Below are positions 44,148-52,518 of a stretch of DNA of 64,000 bases, one piece after another. The translations under genes were made by a program, and so were the position numbers. Positions within the stretch are counted from its first letter, which is position 1, and each line of letters opens with the position of its first letter. This DNA comes from Erythrobacter mangrovi. Its GTDB lineage: Bacteria > Pseudomonadota > Alphaproteobacteria > Sphingomonadales > Sphingomonadaceae. The notes beneath the pieces were generated by a model. The model saw only the letters and a list, made by a program, of their open reading frames with translations. It searched no databases and was not told the origin of the DNA. The stretch lies in NCBI RefSeq assembly GCF_013260645.1, contig NZ_CP053921.1, positions 2,529,289 through 2,593,288 on the forward strand, read 5' to 3'.

Positions 44148-44202
44148 TTGACATTCTAACCAATTGCCAGCAGGAAATAAGAGATTTTGAGAATGCGGTA
44201 TG
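44148..44202 (+). promoter_or_regulatory. Shared box and 27-base element between esterase A and the DapA-like gene
   Basis: TTGACATTCTAACCA (44148-44162) reads toward the DapA-like gene, followed by an element at 44176-44202 that ends in AATGCGGTATG. The latter matches the reverse complement of 52438-52464 at 25 of 27 positions by eye. It lies in a divergent promoter region and is likely a regulator site. Confidence 0.7.
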
Positions 44203-44329
44203 GCAATCGTTTCGACCATGCTGAGATTTTAAGGTGCTTCGATGGGTAGATGGCGAAAGGTCTGCGGTGATTAGAAATTGGGGTTTGATGATTGGGTCGC
44301 TCTTTCGTCATTGCGGATCGAGCTAATAG

Positions 44330-45553
44330 ATGTCGGCTGGCCGGCAGGAGGAGTTCGTTGTTTCGCGACGGTTCGCCCTTGCAGGAGCGGGTGGCCTCCT
44401 AGCTTCGCCCGCGCTCGGCGGGCCGCTGGCAGGCAGTAGTATGGACCGGCGCAGAACACCCGAGGCTTCAACGACTCAACGCAAATGGGCGGCCAGGAAC
44501 CTCCGTGGCCTCATGAACCTGTTCCTGCCCTCGTTCGGGACCGACGGGAAATCGCTCGACGAGGAAGCAATCCGTCATGACGTCTGCCATGCGATCGCGC
44601 AGGGTTTTTCTGGCACGATGCCGATGATCAACTGGACGCTACCCGAAGATCCGCGCTGGACTGAGTTCTATCGGATCGTTCTGAGCGAGGCGAACGGGCG
44701 ATTGCCGGTACATGGAATCATTGCCGGGCGCGACCCGGAAGGAGACAGAAAGCTGCTCCGCAAGCTTGAAACGCTCGGCGTGGAACTCGTCTTGCTCGCT
44801 TCAACCTATCCAGCCGACGCGGATGCCTCCGCCCTCTATGCGCTCATGGCGGATCGGATCACGGCGACAGACCTGCCAATCATGCTCTATGCCGCAACAG
44901 GCAGGCGCGGCTTTCCCAAACTCGGGCCTGCCGGCCAGCCGCTTGCCGTTTATGACCGAATTGCCGACCTCCCCAACGTCGTGGCGATGAAGGTTTCGCA
45001 GCCGGTTTCGCTCACCTCGACAATGCAGTTGTGCCAGACGGTCGGAGATCGTTTGTCCGTCGGTCCCGTGAACCTCGACGTCCTGCCCCTTTTGGCGCGC
45101 GAGTTCCGGATCAGCTGGAGCGGGCAATGGAATGTCGAGGCCGTTCAGACGCCGGCCAGGCAAATTGGCAATGCCATGCTCGCAGCGTCCGAAGCAGGGG
45201 ACTTCAACCTTCTCGATGAACTCGCGGTTTCGATCGAACCGGCGCTCTCGCATTTCTTTGCTGTCCAAGCCCCGGTCATTCGTAGCGGCGCCCACCCCTG
45301 GCAGCACAATCGCTACTATCAGTGGCTCGGTGGCGGCAATGGGGGTCTGCTCCCGATTGACCCGCATGCTCCAGCCGGGGCGGTGCCGGTCCTCGATGCC
45401 AAGGCGCGCAGCGAAATGCGCGCTGCGTTCCGGGCGAGCGGACTTGAGCCAACCGATGCAACCGACGACCAGTTCCTGGTCGGCCGCACAGGCTGGGCGC
45501 GCGGTCGACGCCCCGGCGATGTTTTGGAGCGCCCCTACTATTCAGCCGAATGA
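44330..45553 (+). CDS. DapA/NAL-superfamily protein with Tat-like leader
   Basis: 407 residues; no good ribosome site was found for the ATG at 44330, and no better start is seen. The N-terminus contains SRRFALAGAGGLLASPALGG, a twin-arginine-like leader. The core follows the class I aldolase pattern of dihydrodipicolinate synthase: PIMLYAATGR (Tyr187) and VVAMKVSQPV with the Schiff-base Lys221. The C-terminal 100 residues exceed the usual ~300-residue length and look unlike DapA. A carbon-carbon lyase or hydratase role is plausible, but a secreted position would be unusual. Starts the block that continues with esterase B 24 bases later. Confidence 0.75.
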   Translation: MSAGRQEEFVVSRRFALAGAGGLLASPALGGPLAGSSMDRRRTPEASTTQRKWAARNLRGLMNLFLPSFGTDGKSLDEEAIRHDVCHAIAQGFSGTMPMINWTLPEDPRWTEFYRIVLSEANGRLPVHGIIAGRDPEGDRKLLRKLETLGVELVLLASTYPADADASALYALMADRITATDLPIMLYAATGRRGFPKLGPAGQPLAVYDRIADLPNVVAMKVSQPVSLTSTMQLCQTVGDRLSVGPVNLDVLPLLAREFRISWSGQWNVEAVQTPARQIGNAMLAASEAGDFNLLDELAVSIEPALSHFFAVQAPVIRSGAHPWQHNRYYQWLGGGNGGLLPIDPHAPAGAVPVLDAKARSEMRAAFRASGLEPTDATDDQFLVGRTGWARGRRPGDVLERPYYSAE

Positions 45554-45577
45554 TCGGGCGCCTCCGGGAGAGAGAGA

Positions 45578-47221
45578 ATGAAGACTGTCGGAAATGCAAA
45601 GGGCCTGGTGAAATCAATGGCCACTGCGGTGCTGGTCGCGGGGCTGTCCCCTGGAATGACAAACGCCGCCGATGAGCGGGAATCTTCGACTCCCGAGAGG
45701 CCGACCTTGGCGACTCGATCGGGGCCGGTTGTCGGCACTCGCGAGGGTAGGTCCGAAGCCGTCAATGTCTTTCGCGGGGTCCGATATGCGGCGTCTACCG
45801 AAGGTCATCGCTTCGAACGTGCGGTCGATCCTCGGCCTTGGACGAAGCCCTTGGACGCGAACGGTTTCGGAAATGACTGTCCTCAGCGACCCTCAGGTGA
45901 CGTGCCGGTCTTTTCTTCCTGGGCCAATCCACAGCCAATGAGCGAGGATTGCCTCTTCCTCAACGTCTGGACCCGTGGGCTTCGCGATGGAAAGAAGCGT
46001 CCGATCATGGTCTGGCTTCACGGTGGGGGTTACGTAACCGGATCCGGTTCGAGCCACGGATACGACGGGGCACGGCTGGCTGAGCGGGGCGACGTCGTCG
46101 TGGTCACCCTCAATCACCGACTCAATGGATTTGGCTACAGCTACCTCTCCGGACTGAGCGACGATCCGAAGTATGCCGATGCCGGAAACCTTGGCAGCCT
46201 CGATATCGTCAAGGCGCTGGAGTGGGTGCGGGATCATGCCGATGCGATTGGCGGCGATGCGCAGAACGTCACTATCTTCGGTGAGTCCGGGGGTGCCGCG
46301 AAGGTAAGCACACTCATGGCCATGGAGGGTGCCCGGGGCCTGTTCCATCGTGCCATCGCGCAATCCGGCTCGATGTCGCTTGCCGGGTTCTCCCCACGTC
46401 TTGCGACTCCGCTGGCCAAGGATCTGATGAAGTCCGCACGGGTGACAACGGTGGAAGAGCTGGCGGCGCTCCCTATGGATGCATTCATCACCGCAATGAT
46501 GGAATCGCGCAGCAAAGGGGCGTTCTTTCGCCCCGTGGTCGATGGTCGATCGCTAACGCGGCACCCCTTCACTCCTGACGCGCCCCCAATATCGCGCGAC
46601 GTGCCCCTGTTGGTTGGTACCAACAATACCGAAATGCGGCTGCAAGGCGGATTGGGGAGCCCTGAGAATTTCAGTCTGTCGTGGGAACAACTGCCATCGA
46701 AACTCGGTGAACTTGTCGAACCTTCTCAAGTGCAGAAGGTGATCGACGGGATGCGCCGCGTACACCCTGACTATGATGCCAGCGAAGTCTTTTTCCAGGT
46801 TGCGACCTTTCGCAACTACCGGGGGACCGCCTTGCGTCAGGCGGAGCGCAAGAGCGCGTCCGGCGGCGCAACAACATATATGTACCGCATGGATTGGAAG
46901 ACGCCGGTAGAAGGAGGACGCCTGAAATCACCTCATGCCCTTGAGATCGCATTCGTGTTCGACAATGTCGCGAGGTCGACCAGCTATACCGGACCGGAGA
47001 CCGACGCGACGAAGCATATGGCCGATATCATGGCCGACGCCTGGATCGCCTTCGCCCGAACCGGGAATCCGCAAACCAGCGCATTGCCAGACTGGCCCGC
47101 CTACGATGTGAGCAGCCGCACGACGATGGTGTTCGACCTCCAGCCGCAAGCGGTGAAGGATCCCGACGGAGGCGAACGCGAACTGCTGCAGGAACTCTTG
47201 CCGGACGGGCGGTCGTTCTGA
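45578..47221 (+). CDS. Exported type-B carboxylesterase (B)
   Basis: 547 residues with a signal peptide (KSMATAVLVAGLSPGMTNAA) and GGGAG-like ribosome site upstream. Oxyanion HGGGY (148-152), nucleophile IFGESGGAAKVS (Ser237), acidic residue in VGTNNTEMRLQ and His in SPHALEIAFVFD complete the triad. Disulfide-type CPQR..EDCLFLNVW is present. It lies 24 bases after the DapA-like gene, probably one transcript, and converges with the VOC gene. Confidence 0.93.
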   Translation: MKTVGNAKGLVKSMATAVLVAGLSPGMTNAADERESSTPERPTLATRSGPVVGTREGRSEAVNVFRGVRYAASTEGHRFERAVDPRPWTKPLDANGFGNDCPQRPSGDVPVFSSWANPQPMSEDCLFLNVWTRGLRDGKKRPIMVWLHGGGYVTGSGSSHGYDGARLAERGDVVVVTLNHRLNGFGYSYLSGLSDDPKYADAGNLGSLDIVKALEWVRDHADAIGGDAQNVTIFGESGGAAKVSTLMAMEGARGLFHRAIAQSGSMSLAGFSPRLATPLAKDLMKSARVTTVEELAALPMDAFITAMMESRSKGAFFRPVVDGRSLTRHPFTPDAPPISRDVPLLVGTNNTEMRLQGGLGSPENFSLSWEQLPSKLGELVEPSQVQKVIDGMRRVHPDYDASEVFFQVATFRNYRGTALRQAERKSASGGATTYMYRMDWKTPVEGGRLKSPHALEIAFVFDNVARSTSYTGPETDATKHMADIMADAWIAFARTGNPQTSALPDWPAYDVSSRTTMVFDLQPQAVKDPDGGERELLQELLPDGRSF

Positions 47222-47247
47222 TCTATGGCCGGTCACCCGGTGAAGGA

Positions 47248-47637
47248 TCAGGACGACCCCATTTGCATCATCTCGATCTCGTGCCCTTCGGGTGCGAGGA
47301 CGAAGGCGATGCGCGCCGGACCGAAACTGACAGTCTCACCCTTCTGCGATGCTCCCGCGGCAATCACACGCTTGAGGTCCCGGTCGAGGTCCCGGGTAAT
47401 CATACCGACGGGTCCCCACCCGTTGCCCAACTCGATCTCCCTGCCGTCCTTCCAATGGAACAGAACGATCGTGGCCGAACCAGTCTTTCCCGTCATCATG
47501 TGTTCGCGGAATGCCGGAGTGTCGACTGTATCGGCGTGCGTCATACCGAACCCGTCGACGAAGAATTTCGTCGCCGCCTCAATGTCGGTGACAACCAATT
47601 TGACGAAGGCGAACAGGGCTGGGTTGGCATCTTGCAT
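47248..47637 (-). CDS. VOC family protein in the esterase cluster
   Basis: 129 residues from the ATG at 47637, which has GAGGAG seven bases upstream; 27 further in-frame codons upstream are rejected. One vicinal-oxygen-chelate domain: FVKLVVTDIEAATKFFVDGFGM at the start and FVLAPEGHEIEMMQM at the end with candidate metal-ligand residues. The reaction cannot be assigned. It could act on a released alcohol or acid from the esterases; this is context only. Confidence 0.8.
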   Translation of the reverse strand: MQDANPALFAFVKLVVTDIEAATKFFVDGFGMTHADTVDTPAFREHMMTGKTGSATIVLFHWKDGREIELGNGWGPVGMITRDLDRDLKRVIAAGASQKGETVSFGPARIAFVLAPEGHEIEMMQMGSS

Positions 47638-48042
47638 GGGGCACTCCTCAAGAGGTTTGGCGGACGGGATCGCCAGGCGGTCGGCTGGTCGGGAGCGAAC
47701 TGGAAATTCTGCCATCAACCGCCAGGGCCTGGCCCATGGCGGGGCCAGGCTGGCCCGCCCAATGGCCTCCGCCGCCGTCGTGCGATGTGAGCAGACTTAC
47801 AAGGTCGATGATGTGACCCTCCCGGACATCTGACATACCCAGTATTCAAATAATAACGTGAGGGCAATCGCCGATTGGAAGCCTCGCCGGATGGGGGGTG
47901 ACGTCAAGCGCGAACTCGAACCTAGCCCGGCGGCGTGGGTCATCATCATGAAAGGTGCGGGGCCTCAAACCCCTTCTTCGAAAAATTTGACAATCTAACC
48001 AGTAGGAGTGAATACGTGTACGAGATCCAAGGAGATTCGTAG
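47638..48042. promoter_or_regulatory. Intergenic region with the TTGACA box before the amidohydrolase
   Basis: A 405-base divergent region between the VOC gene and the amidohydrolase. At 47986-48000 it carries TTTGACAATCTAACC, the third copy of the shared box, pointing toward the amidohydrolase; a possible -10 (GAATAC) follows after 17 bases. The upstream 300 bases show no gene with support. Confidence 0.65.
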
Positions 48043-49221
48043 ATGACCTACTCAAGAGGCCGCATCGTCAACGACGCCGATGCCCACACCATGGAGACGC
48101 AAAACTGGCTCGCCCCGTACCTTGAGGGCGAATACAAGGAGATGTACTCCGAAGTTTATTCGAAGCGCGAAGGCGGTGAGCGGATCACCAAGATGATCGA
48201 TCTCGCCAAGGCCCGCAAATCGGATCCGGAAGCGCGCGCCAAAGCGGCCGAGAACCCCATTGAAGGGCCAAAGGGATGGCTCGGCTATGGTGGCTTTGAC
48301 AAAGAAGAACGCGTTGAAGCTCTCGACTGGCTTGGATTCCAATGCCAGCTGGTCTTCCCGACTTTCGGCCTTGGTGCGATCACTAGGGCTGCGACCGACG
48401 ACCAGCGCTATGCGGCGGCACGCGCGCTCAATCAGGCGCAACAGGATTTCTGCAATGCCGACCCGCGCCTGATATGTGTGGCCTTTGCCCCGCTCGACGA
48501 TCCTGATCGAGCGCTTGAGGAAGCGAAGTTTGCAGTCGACAACGGCGCGGGTGCCATCATGTTCTCGGCCGGGCCGGCCGGCGACAAGAGCCCCGGCCAT
48601 GCCGATTTCGATCCGTTCTGGCAGTACCTCCAGGATCGCAGCATTCCATTCATGCTGCATATCGGTCCGGGCACAAAGACCCAGCCCAGCAAGTTCAAGA
48701 ATAATGGCCGTGAGCGAGCACCAGATCTCCATGGCGGCGGGGAGAACCTGCGCTTCCCGGATTTCCTCTGCCTGTGGTACGCGCCGCAGGAATTTCTCAC
48801 GGCGATGGTCTATGATGGTGTCTTCCAACGCTTTCCCGACCTGCGCGGTGGCGTGATCGAAAGCGGTGCCGGGTGGGTTCCCGAATTCCTCCGCATGCTC
48901 GACCACGGCTGGTACTCGTTCAACAAGACGGACCCCTACCTCAAAGACATGGACATGATGCCGTCCGAATACATCAAGCGGGCGGTCCGCTTCACTCCTT
49001 TCCCCAACGAAGACGTTGGCCGCATGATCCGCGACAGCGCGCCGGAGCTCTACATGTTCTCCAGCGACTACCCGCATCCGGAAGGGACACGGGATCCGCT
49101 GGGCAAGTTCGAAGCTTCGCTCGCAGGTTTTGACGAGGAAACCCAGGACATGTTCTTCCGAAGCAATTTCGACCACATGATGTTTCGCGACGGCGAGGCA
49201 ATCGCCGAAGCCGCCGAATAG
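48043..49221 (+). CDS. Amidohydrolase_2 family metal-dependent hydrolase or decarboxylase
   Basis: 392 residues with no signal peptide, so cytoplasmic. It begins with NDADAHTME, where the usual HxH is DxH-like (His15), then FVFPTFGLGAIT-type and FMLHIGPG (candidate metal His), and ends with MFSSDYPHPEGTRDPLG, the catalytic Asp region of ACMSD-type enzymes. Family members decarboxylate or hydrolyse cyclic or aromatic acids. The specific substrate is unknown. Ends just before a bidirectional terminator, convergent with the PrpD-type gene. Confidence 0.87.
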   Translation: MTYSRGRIVNDADAHTMETQNWLAPYLEGEYKEMYSEVYSKREGGERITKMIDLAKARKSDPEARAKAAENPIEGPKGWLGYGGFDKEERVEALDWLGFQCQLVFPTFGLGAITRAATDDQRYAAARALNQAQQDFCNADPRLICVAFAPLDDPDRALEEAKFAVDNGAGAIMFSAGPAGDKSPGHADFDPFWQYLQDRSIPFMLHIGPGTKTQPSKFKNNGRERAPDLHGGGENLRFPDFLCLWYAPQEFLTAMVYDGVFQRFPDLRGGVIESGAGWVPEFLRMLDHGWYSFNKTDPYLKDMDMMPSEYIKRAVRFTPFPNEDVGRMIRDSAPELYMFSSDYPHPEGTRDPLGKFEASLAGFDEETQDMFFRSNFDHMMFRDGEAIAEAAE

Positions 49222-49235
49222 CCACGACAATCAAT

Positions 49236-49265
49236 GGGGGAGCGGGATCCCGCTCCCCCTTCTTT
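49236..49265 (+). terminator. Terminator between amidohydrolase and MmgE/PrpD genes
   Basis: The perfect palindrome from GGGGGAGCGGGA (49236-49247) to TCCCGCTCCCCC (49248-49259) can form a 10-bp hairpin and is followed by TTCTTT at 49260-49265. The convergent gene's stop codon begins at 49265, so it serves mainly the plus-strand gene. Confidence 0.85.
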
Positions 49266-50779
49266 CATGCTGTTTCGAAGCGCATGAGATCGATAATCGG
49301 TTCTGCGCTTTCAGCATGGTCCAGCTCGTCGCAAAGGCTGACAAGCCTGTCAGCCTGATCTGCGCCCAGCACAGGTGCGACGAGCTCGCGCGCCTTCGCT
49401 TCGACTTCCGGCTTGGTTAGCGGATGCGTCGGAAATCCGGGCACATAGGGCACGAATTTCTCCAGGCGCCGCCCGTCATGGAGCTGAAGCGTTACCCGAG
49501 CGCTTTCGGTCCTATCCTCGCCATCGCCGGTTTCTTGAGCATCGTCGCGAACGATCTTGACGCGCCTAGCAAAGTCCGCCGTGGCGGTATCGTTCAGTAG
49601 TCGGCCAAGCGACTGTGCCGCGGTGAAGTCAAGCCTGCCATCCAGGAATATGATCGCTGCCAGATAGGGAATATTCAATGCAGGCATGTTCGCCCGCTCG
49701 AAGGTCACGGCCTCGCCCGGCATTGCCACTGTAATCGATTGCACATCGTCCGGCCCGACCGACTGGCGGAACTCGAGCAGGGCCCTGACCGCCGGTTGCG
49801 TCGGACCGCCCACCGGGTAGCGCTTCATTGCCGCAAGTGACAGCTCCCAGCGCTGGTTTAGGCCCTCCACAAGCGATGCGTGATCGGCCCCTTCTCCCTG
49901 GAAGCTCCGCCAACGAAACCAGCCGGCAAGGTTGTCGAAACTGTCGGGCACGCCGGTAAAGCCCAGCCCTGCCATAAGCGCGGCCTGGTATCCGTTTCGC
50001 GCTCCCATCCCGCCAAATACAAAGGCCTTTTCAACATGACGCTCGTCTAGCAGCCATTGCCAGGAACCCGACGCCTGCTGCGCACAGTAGGCGAGCATAT
50101 GATTAACCTGGAAGGCAGACAGCCCGATGAGTGGCGCCGCAGCTGCAGCCGCCCCAAAGGTTGGCGCGACCCCGTGGTTGGCGAGGCCTGCCAAGTAAAG
50201 ATTTCGGGTTCCGACAGCTTTGGGGATCCGACCCGCAATCTCATAGCCGACGATAATGGCGCTCACGAGATCGCGACCGCTGCGCCCGTGTTGCCGCGTG
50301 GCCTCGATGGCCACCGGAACGATTGAAGGGCCTGGTTGCACATACGCGGAGGGTATGAAGTCATTGATCTCGGCAGCGTGGGCCGTCATTGCGGAGGCGA
50401 AGACTGCATCGATCGCACTACTGGTTTCCCTAGTGCCAAGGATGGGGCTGCCCCCTCCGGGAGAAAGGGCGTTGGCATAGCGGCGCCCAAGCACCGCGGC
50501 CTCCAGCGAACTGCAGGCAACAATCGACGCCAGCGTGTCGAGGATATGGAGGCGTGCCCTTTCGCGGATCCCTTCCGGGACCTCGTGTCTTGGTGCATCG
50601 GCAATATAGTGTGTCAGGAGAGGCGCCACCGGTACTTGGCGCTGATCGCCCGCGGAAGACCTTCCCGATTGCGACCGGACTTCCTGCGCCAAAGCGCGGG
50701 CGCTTAGCGCGCCGGCGACGACGGCGGCAGATCCGCCCGCGATCGCCTGACGTCGTGAAATGGGCATGCCGACTGCCAT
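49265..50779 (-). CDS. MmgE/PrpD family protein with Tat signal
   Basis: 504 residues; GGAGGA eight bases before the ATG at 50779. The leader SRRQAIAGGSAAVVAGALSA is a twin-arginine signal. The mature part is MmgE/PrpD: LHILDTLASIVACSSLEAA, AHAAEINDFIPSAY, GYEIAGRIPKAVG and SLAAMKRYPVGGPTQPAVRA. Known members act on 2-methylcitrate, cis-aconitate or iminodisuccinate in the cytoplasm; an exported member is odd and points to a periplasmic step. Divergent from a TetR gene. Confidence 0.87.
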   Translation of the reverse strand: MAVGMPISRRQAIAGGSAAVVAGALSARALAQEVRSQSGRSSAGDQRQVPVAPLLTHYIADAPRHEVPEGIRERARLHILDTLASIVACSSLEAAVLGRRYANALSPGGGSPILGTRETSSAIDAVFASAMTAHAAEINDFIPSAYVQPGPSIVPVAIEATRQHGRSGRDLVSAIIVGYEIAGRIPKAVGTRNLYLAGLANHGVAPTFGAAAAAAPLIGLSAFQVNHMLAYCAQQASGSWQWLLDERHVEKAFVFGGMGARNGYQAALMAGLGFTGVPDSFDNLAGWFRWRSFQGEGADHASLVEGLNQRWELSLAAMKRYPVGGPTQPAVRALLEFRQSVGPDDVQSITVAMPGEAVTFERANMPALNIPYLAAIIFLDGRLDFTAAQSLGRLLNDTATADFARRVKIVRDDAQETGDGEDRTESARVTLQLHDGRRLEKFVPYVPGFPTHPLTKPEVEAKARELVAPVLGADQADRLVSLCDELDHAESAEPIIDLMRFETA

Positions 50780-50832
50780 CTGCTCGATCCTCCATTCGCC
50801 TCGTTGAGGGAGAGCAACTGAATTCGCGAGCG

Positions 50833-50847
50833 TTGACAGTCAAACAA
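50833..50847 (+). promoter_or_regulatory. TTGACA box in the promoter between PrpD-type and TetR genes
   Basis: TTGACAGTCAAACAA matches the shared box with two substitutions and points toward the TetR gene at 50923. A short ATGCGGGTA tract about 14 bases further on resembles the end of the conserved element near 44202. Confidence 0.6.
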
Positions 50848-50922
50848 ATAGTGTATTTCATGCGGGTAGGAGTACGACAGGTCAGTCTTGCCATTGGATC
50901 GACGGGAGGCCAGAGGGTTGCC

Positions 50923-51510
50923 ATGGAAGCGCGACGCGATGAGCAGGACCGTGGCGAGCAAATTCTTGCTGCTGCCGAGAGGCTCATACTGGAGACCGGT
51001 ACACCCAGCATCTCCTTGAACGAGATCGCTGCGCAGGTGGGTGTGAGCCGAAGCCTGCTCTACACCTATTACGATGGCGTGCCCCAGATCGTTGACGCGT
51101 TGTTCCGCCGGCACACACAGCGCCTGGAGCAGTTGATCGACGCACGGTTGTCAGGTGCCAGTGGGTTTCGGGAACGGATGGTCGCCCTGTTCGGCGCTTA
51201 CCTCGAAAACCTGGTAGAGCATGGGCCGCTTGCCCTTATTGTCCTGCGCGAGCGCAACCAGGACAGCCCATTGAGCGAGGAGAGCTCGCGCCTGTTCAGG
51301 CGAAACCTGCGTGGCATGGCGCGGGACGTCAGCAAAGAGCTCAAGCTCAATCCCCGTGAAGCGTTCGTGTTCCTGGAGTTGCTAGCAGCAATTCCCGAAT
51401 CGCTTTCGCGAATGGTACGGGACGGCCAGATCAGGATTGAGGTGGCGCTGGCAACATGCGCGCGACTGGTATCCGAAGCAGTGCAGGCGATGTCGATCGA
51501 GAAGGCGTGA
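50923..51510 (+). CDS. TetR family regulator
   Basis: 195 residues from the ATG at 50923, with AGAGGG a few bases upstream; longer frames are rejected. The N-terminal helix-turn-helix is ILAAAERLILETGTPSISLN followed by EIAAQVGVSRSLLYTYYDG. The C-terminal ligand part is not conserved with known members. It divides the PrpD-type gene from the second TetR-like gene and lies behind a copy of the shared box, so it may control its own and neighbouring genes. Confidence 0.88.
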   Translation: MEARRDEQDRGEQILAAAERLILETGTPSISLNEIAAQVGVSRSLLYTYYDGVPQIVDALFRRHTQRLEQLIDARLSGASGFRERMVALFGAYLENLVEHGPLALIVLRERNQDSPLSEESSRLFRRNLRGMARDVSKELKLNPREAFVFLELLAAIPESLSRMVRDGQIRIEVALATCARLVSEAVQAMSIEKA

Positions 51511-51512
51511 GT

Positions 51513-52358
51513 CTAGCCGCCGGATGCAATCCGGTCATCGCTGGCGACACCGGCCATGATTACCGCCAGGCAGAGCTGCTCGACCACGCCCAGCGGAGCG
51601 CGTCCCGCGGCAACGATGCCGCCCGCCTTGAGTGATACTGCGGTCAGAGCGGCGGTTGAAGCGCGGGCTGTCTCGACATCCATTTCCCCGGTCTTCGTCA
51701 GGCGCTGGACTATGGGCGCCCGCGCCGTTTCGGTTGCAGACTGGCGTTCGGCCCGGAGCGCAACTTTCACTTCCGGCACACGCAGCAACATCTGGAGCAA
51801 GGGGCCCCGCTTGGCAGCTTCATGAAGGTAGCCAATAGTCGACAAGACGATGCGAGTGTGCCGATCAGAACTGCGGCTCACACGGGTTCGCCGGCTCCGC
51901 TCCTGCTGAACCACTTCGCGTCGGGCTAGCGAGATGAGCAGTTCTGTTCGACCGCCCACGCAATTGTTGACTTGCGTTTCGCTGATCCCGAGCTCGCTGG
52001 CGATGCGTCGAACGTTGACCGCGCTGAGCCCTTCTTCGAGCGCGATCGCTGCGCTCGCATCAAGAATCTGGTCTCGACGACTGCCACTGTCCATTCGCCG
52101 CCGCGTGCCCGGTGATTGACGCGGCTGACGAGCGCCAAGGGCCACCGCCTCGCTCAATCCGACCGGCGGCGGGGGCAGGTCCGGCCGTTCGTCCCGCGCA
52201 TCTTCATTGCGCATCCAATGCGCGCGACTGGGCCGGGGAATGTTGAGGCGATCGCAAATCTTGGCGAGACCATTGCCTGTCAGGCCATACCTTGCAGCCA
52301 CCTTGCCCATTGGTTCCCGCCAGATCTGGCTGAACAGTTCGGCACGCGTGAGCTGCAT
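51513..52358 (-). CDS. TetR-type protein with an additional N-terminal helix-turn-helix
   Basis: 281 residues. Residues 1-48 (LTRAELFSQIWREPMGKVAA then RYGLTGNGLAKICDRLNIPR) form a small helix-turn-helix domain seen at the N-terminus of various sphingomonad proteins. A Pro/Arg-rich linker leads to a TetR domain from about 94 (ILDASAAIALEEGLSAVNVR, RIASELGISETQVNNCVGG), then a helical ligand region. The last TetR residues of the recognition helix (NNCVGG) differ from the usual YYHF/YYYF. It converges with the TetR at 50923, and its promoter holds the shared box and 27-base element. Confidence 0.85.
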   Translation of the reverse strand: MQLTRAELFSQIWREPMGKVAARYGLTGNGLAKICDRLNIPRPSRAHWMRNEDARDERPDLPPPPVGLSEAVALGARQPRQSPGTRRRMDSGSRRDQILDASAAIALEEGLSAVNVRRIASELGISETQVNNCVGGRTELLISLARREVVQQERSRRTRVSRSSDRHTRIVLSTIGYLHEAAKRGPLLQMLLRVPEVKVALRAERQSATETARAPIVQRLTKTGEMDVETARASTAALTAVSLKAGGIVAAGRAPLGVVEQLCLAVIMAGVASDDRIASGG

Positions 52359-52437
52359 CGCAAAGCCAATAGCCCAGCGTTCGATTGCTGTCCATTCACG
52401 CCTTCAGTGCGCGCAAAAGCGTCCGTCAGTCACGACT

Positions 52438-52477
52438 CATACCGCATTTTCAAAATCCCTTATTGTTAGATTGTAAA
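52438..52477 (-). promoter_or_regulatory. Shared box and 27-base element between esterase C and the TetR fusion gene
   Basis: On the minus strand TTTACAATCTAACAA (complement of 52463-52477) reads toward the TetR fusion gene, and the element at 52438-52464 starts CATACCGCATT on the plus strand. Together they repeat the arrangement at 44148-44202, with the box and element moved about 14 bases closer. Confidence 0.7.
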
Positions 52478-52518
52478 TATCGCGATATCCCTCATCCAAA
52501 GAGAAAGGGAGGAATCGG

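Noticed and set aside
48052..49230. A 392-codon minus-strand open frame opposite the amidohydrolase
   Set aside because: Same length as the real gene by chance of codon bias; no family motif, and the plus strand shows amidohydrolase motifs and a ribosome site.
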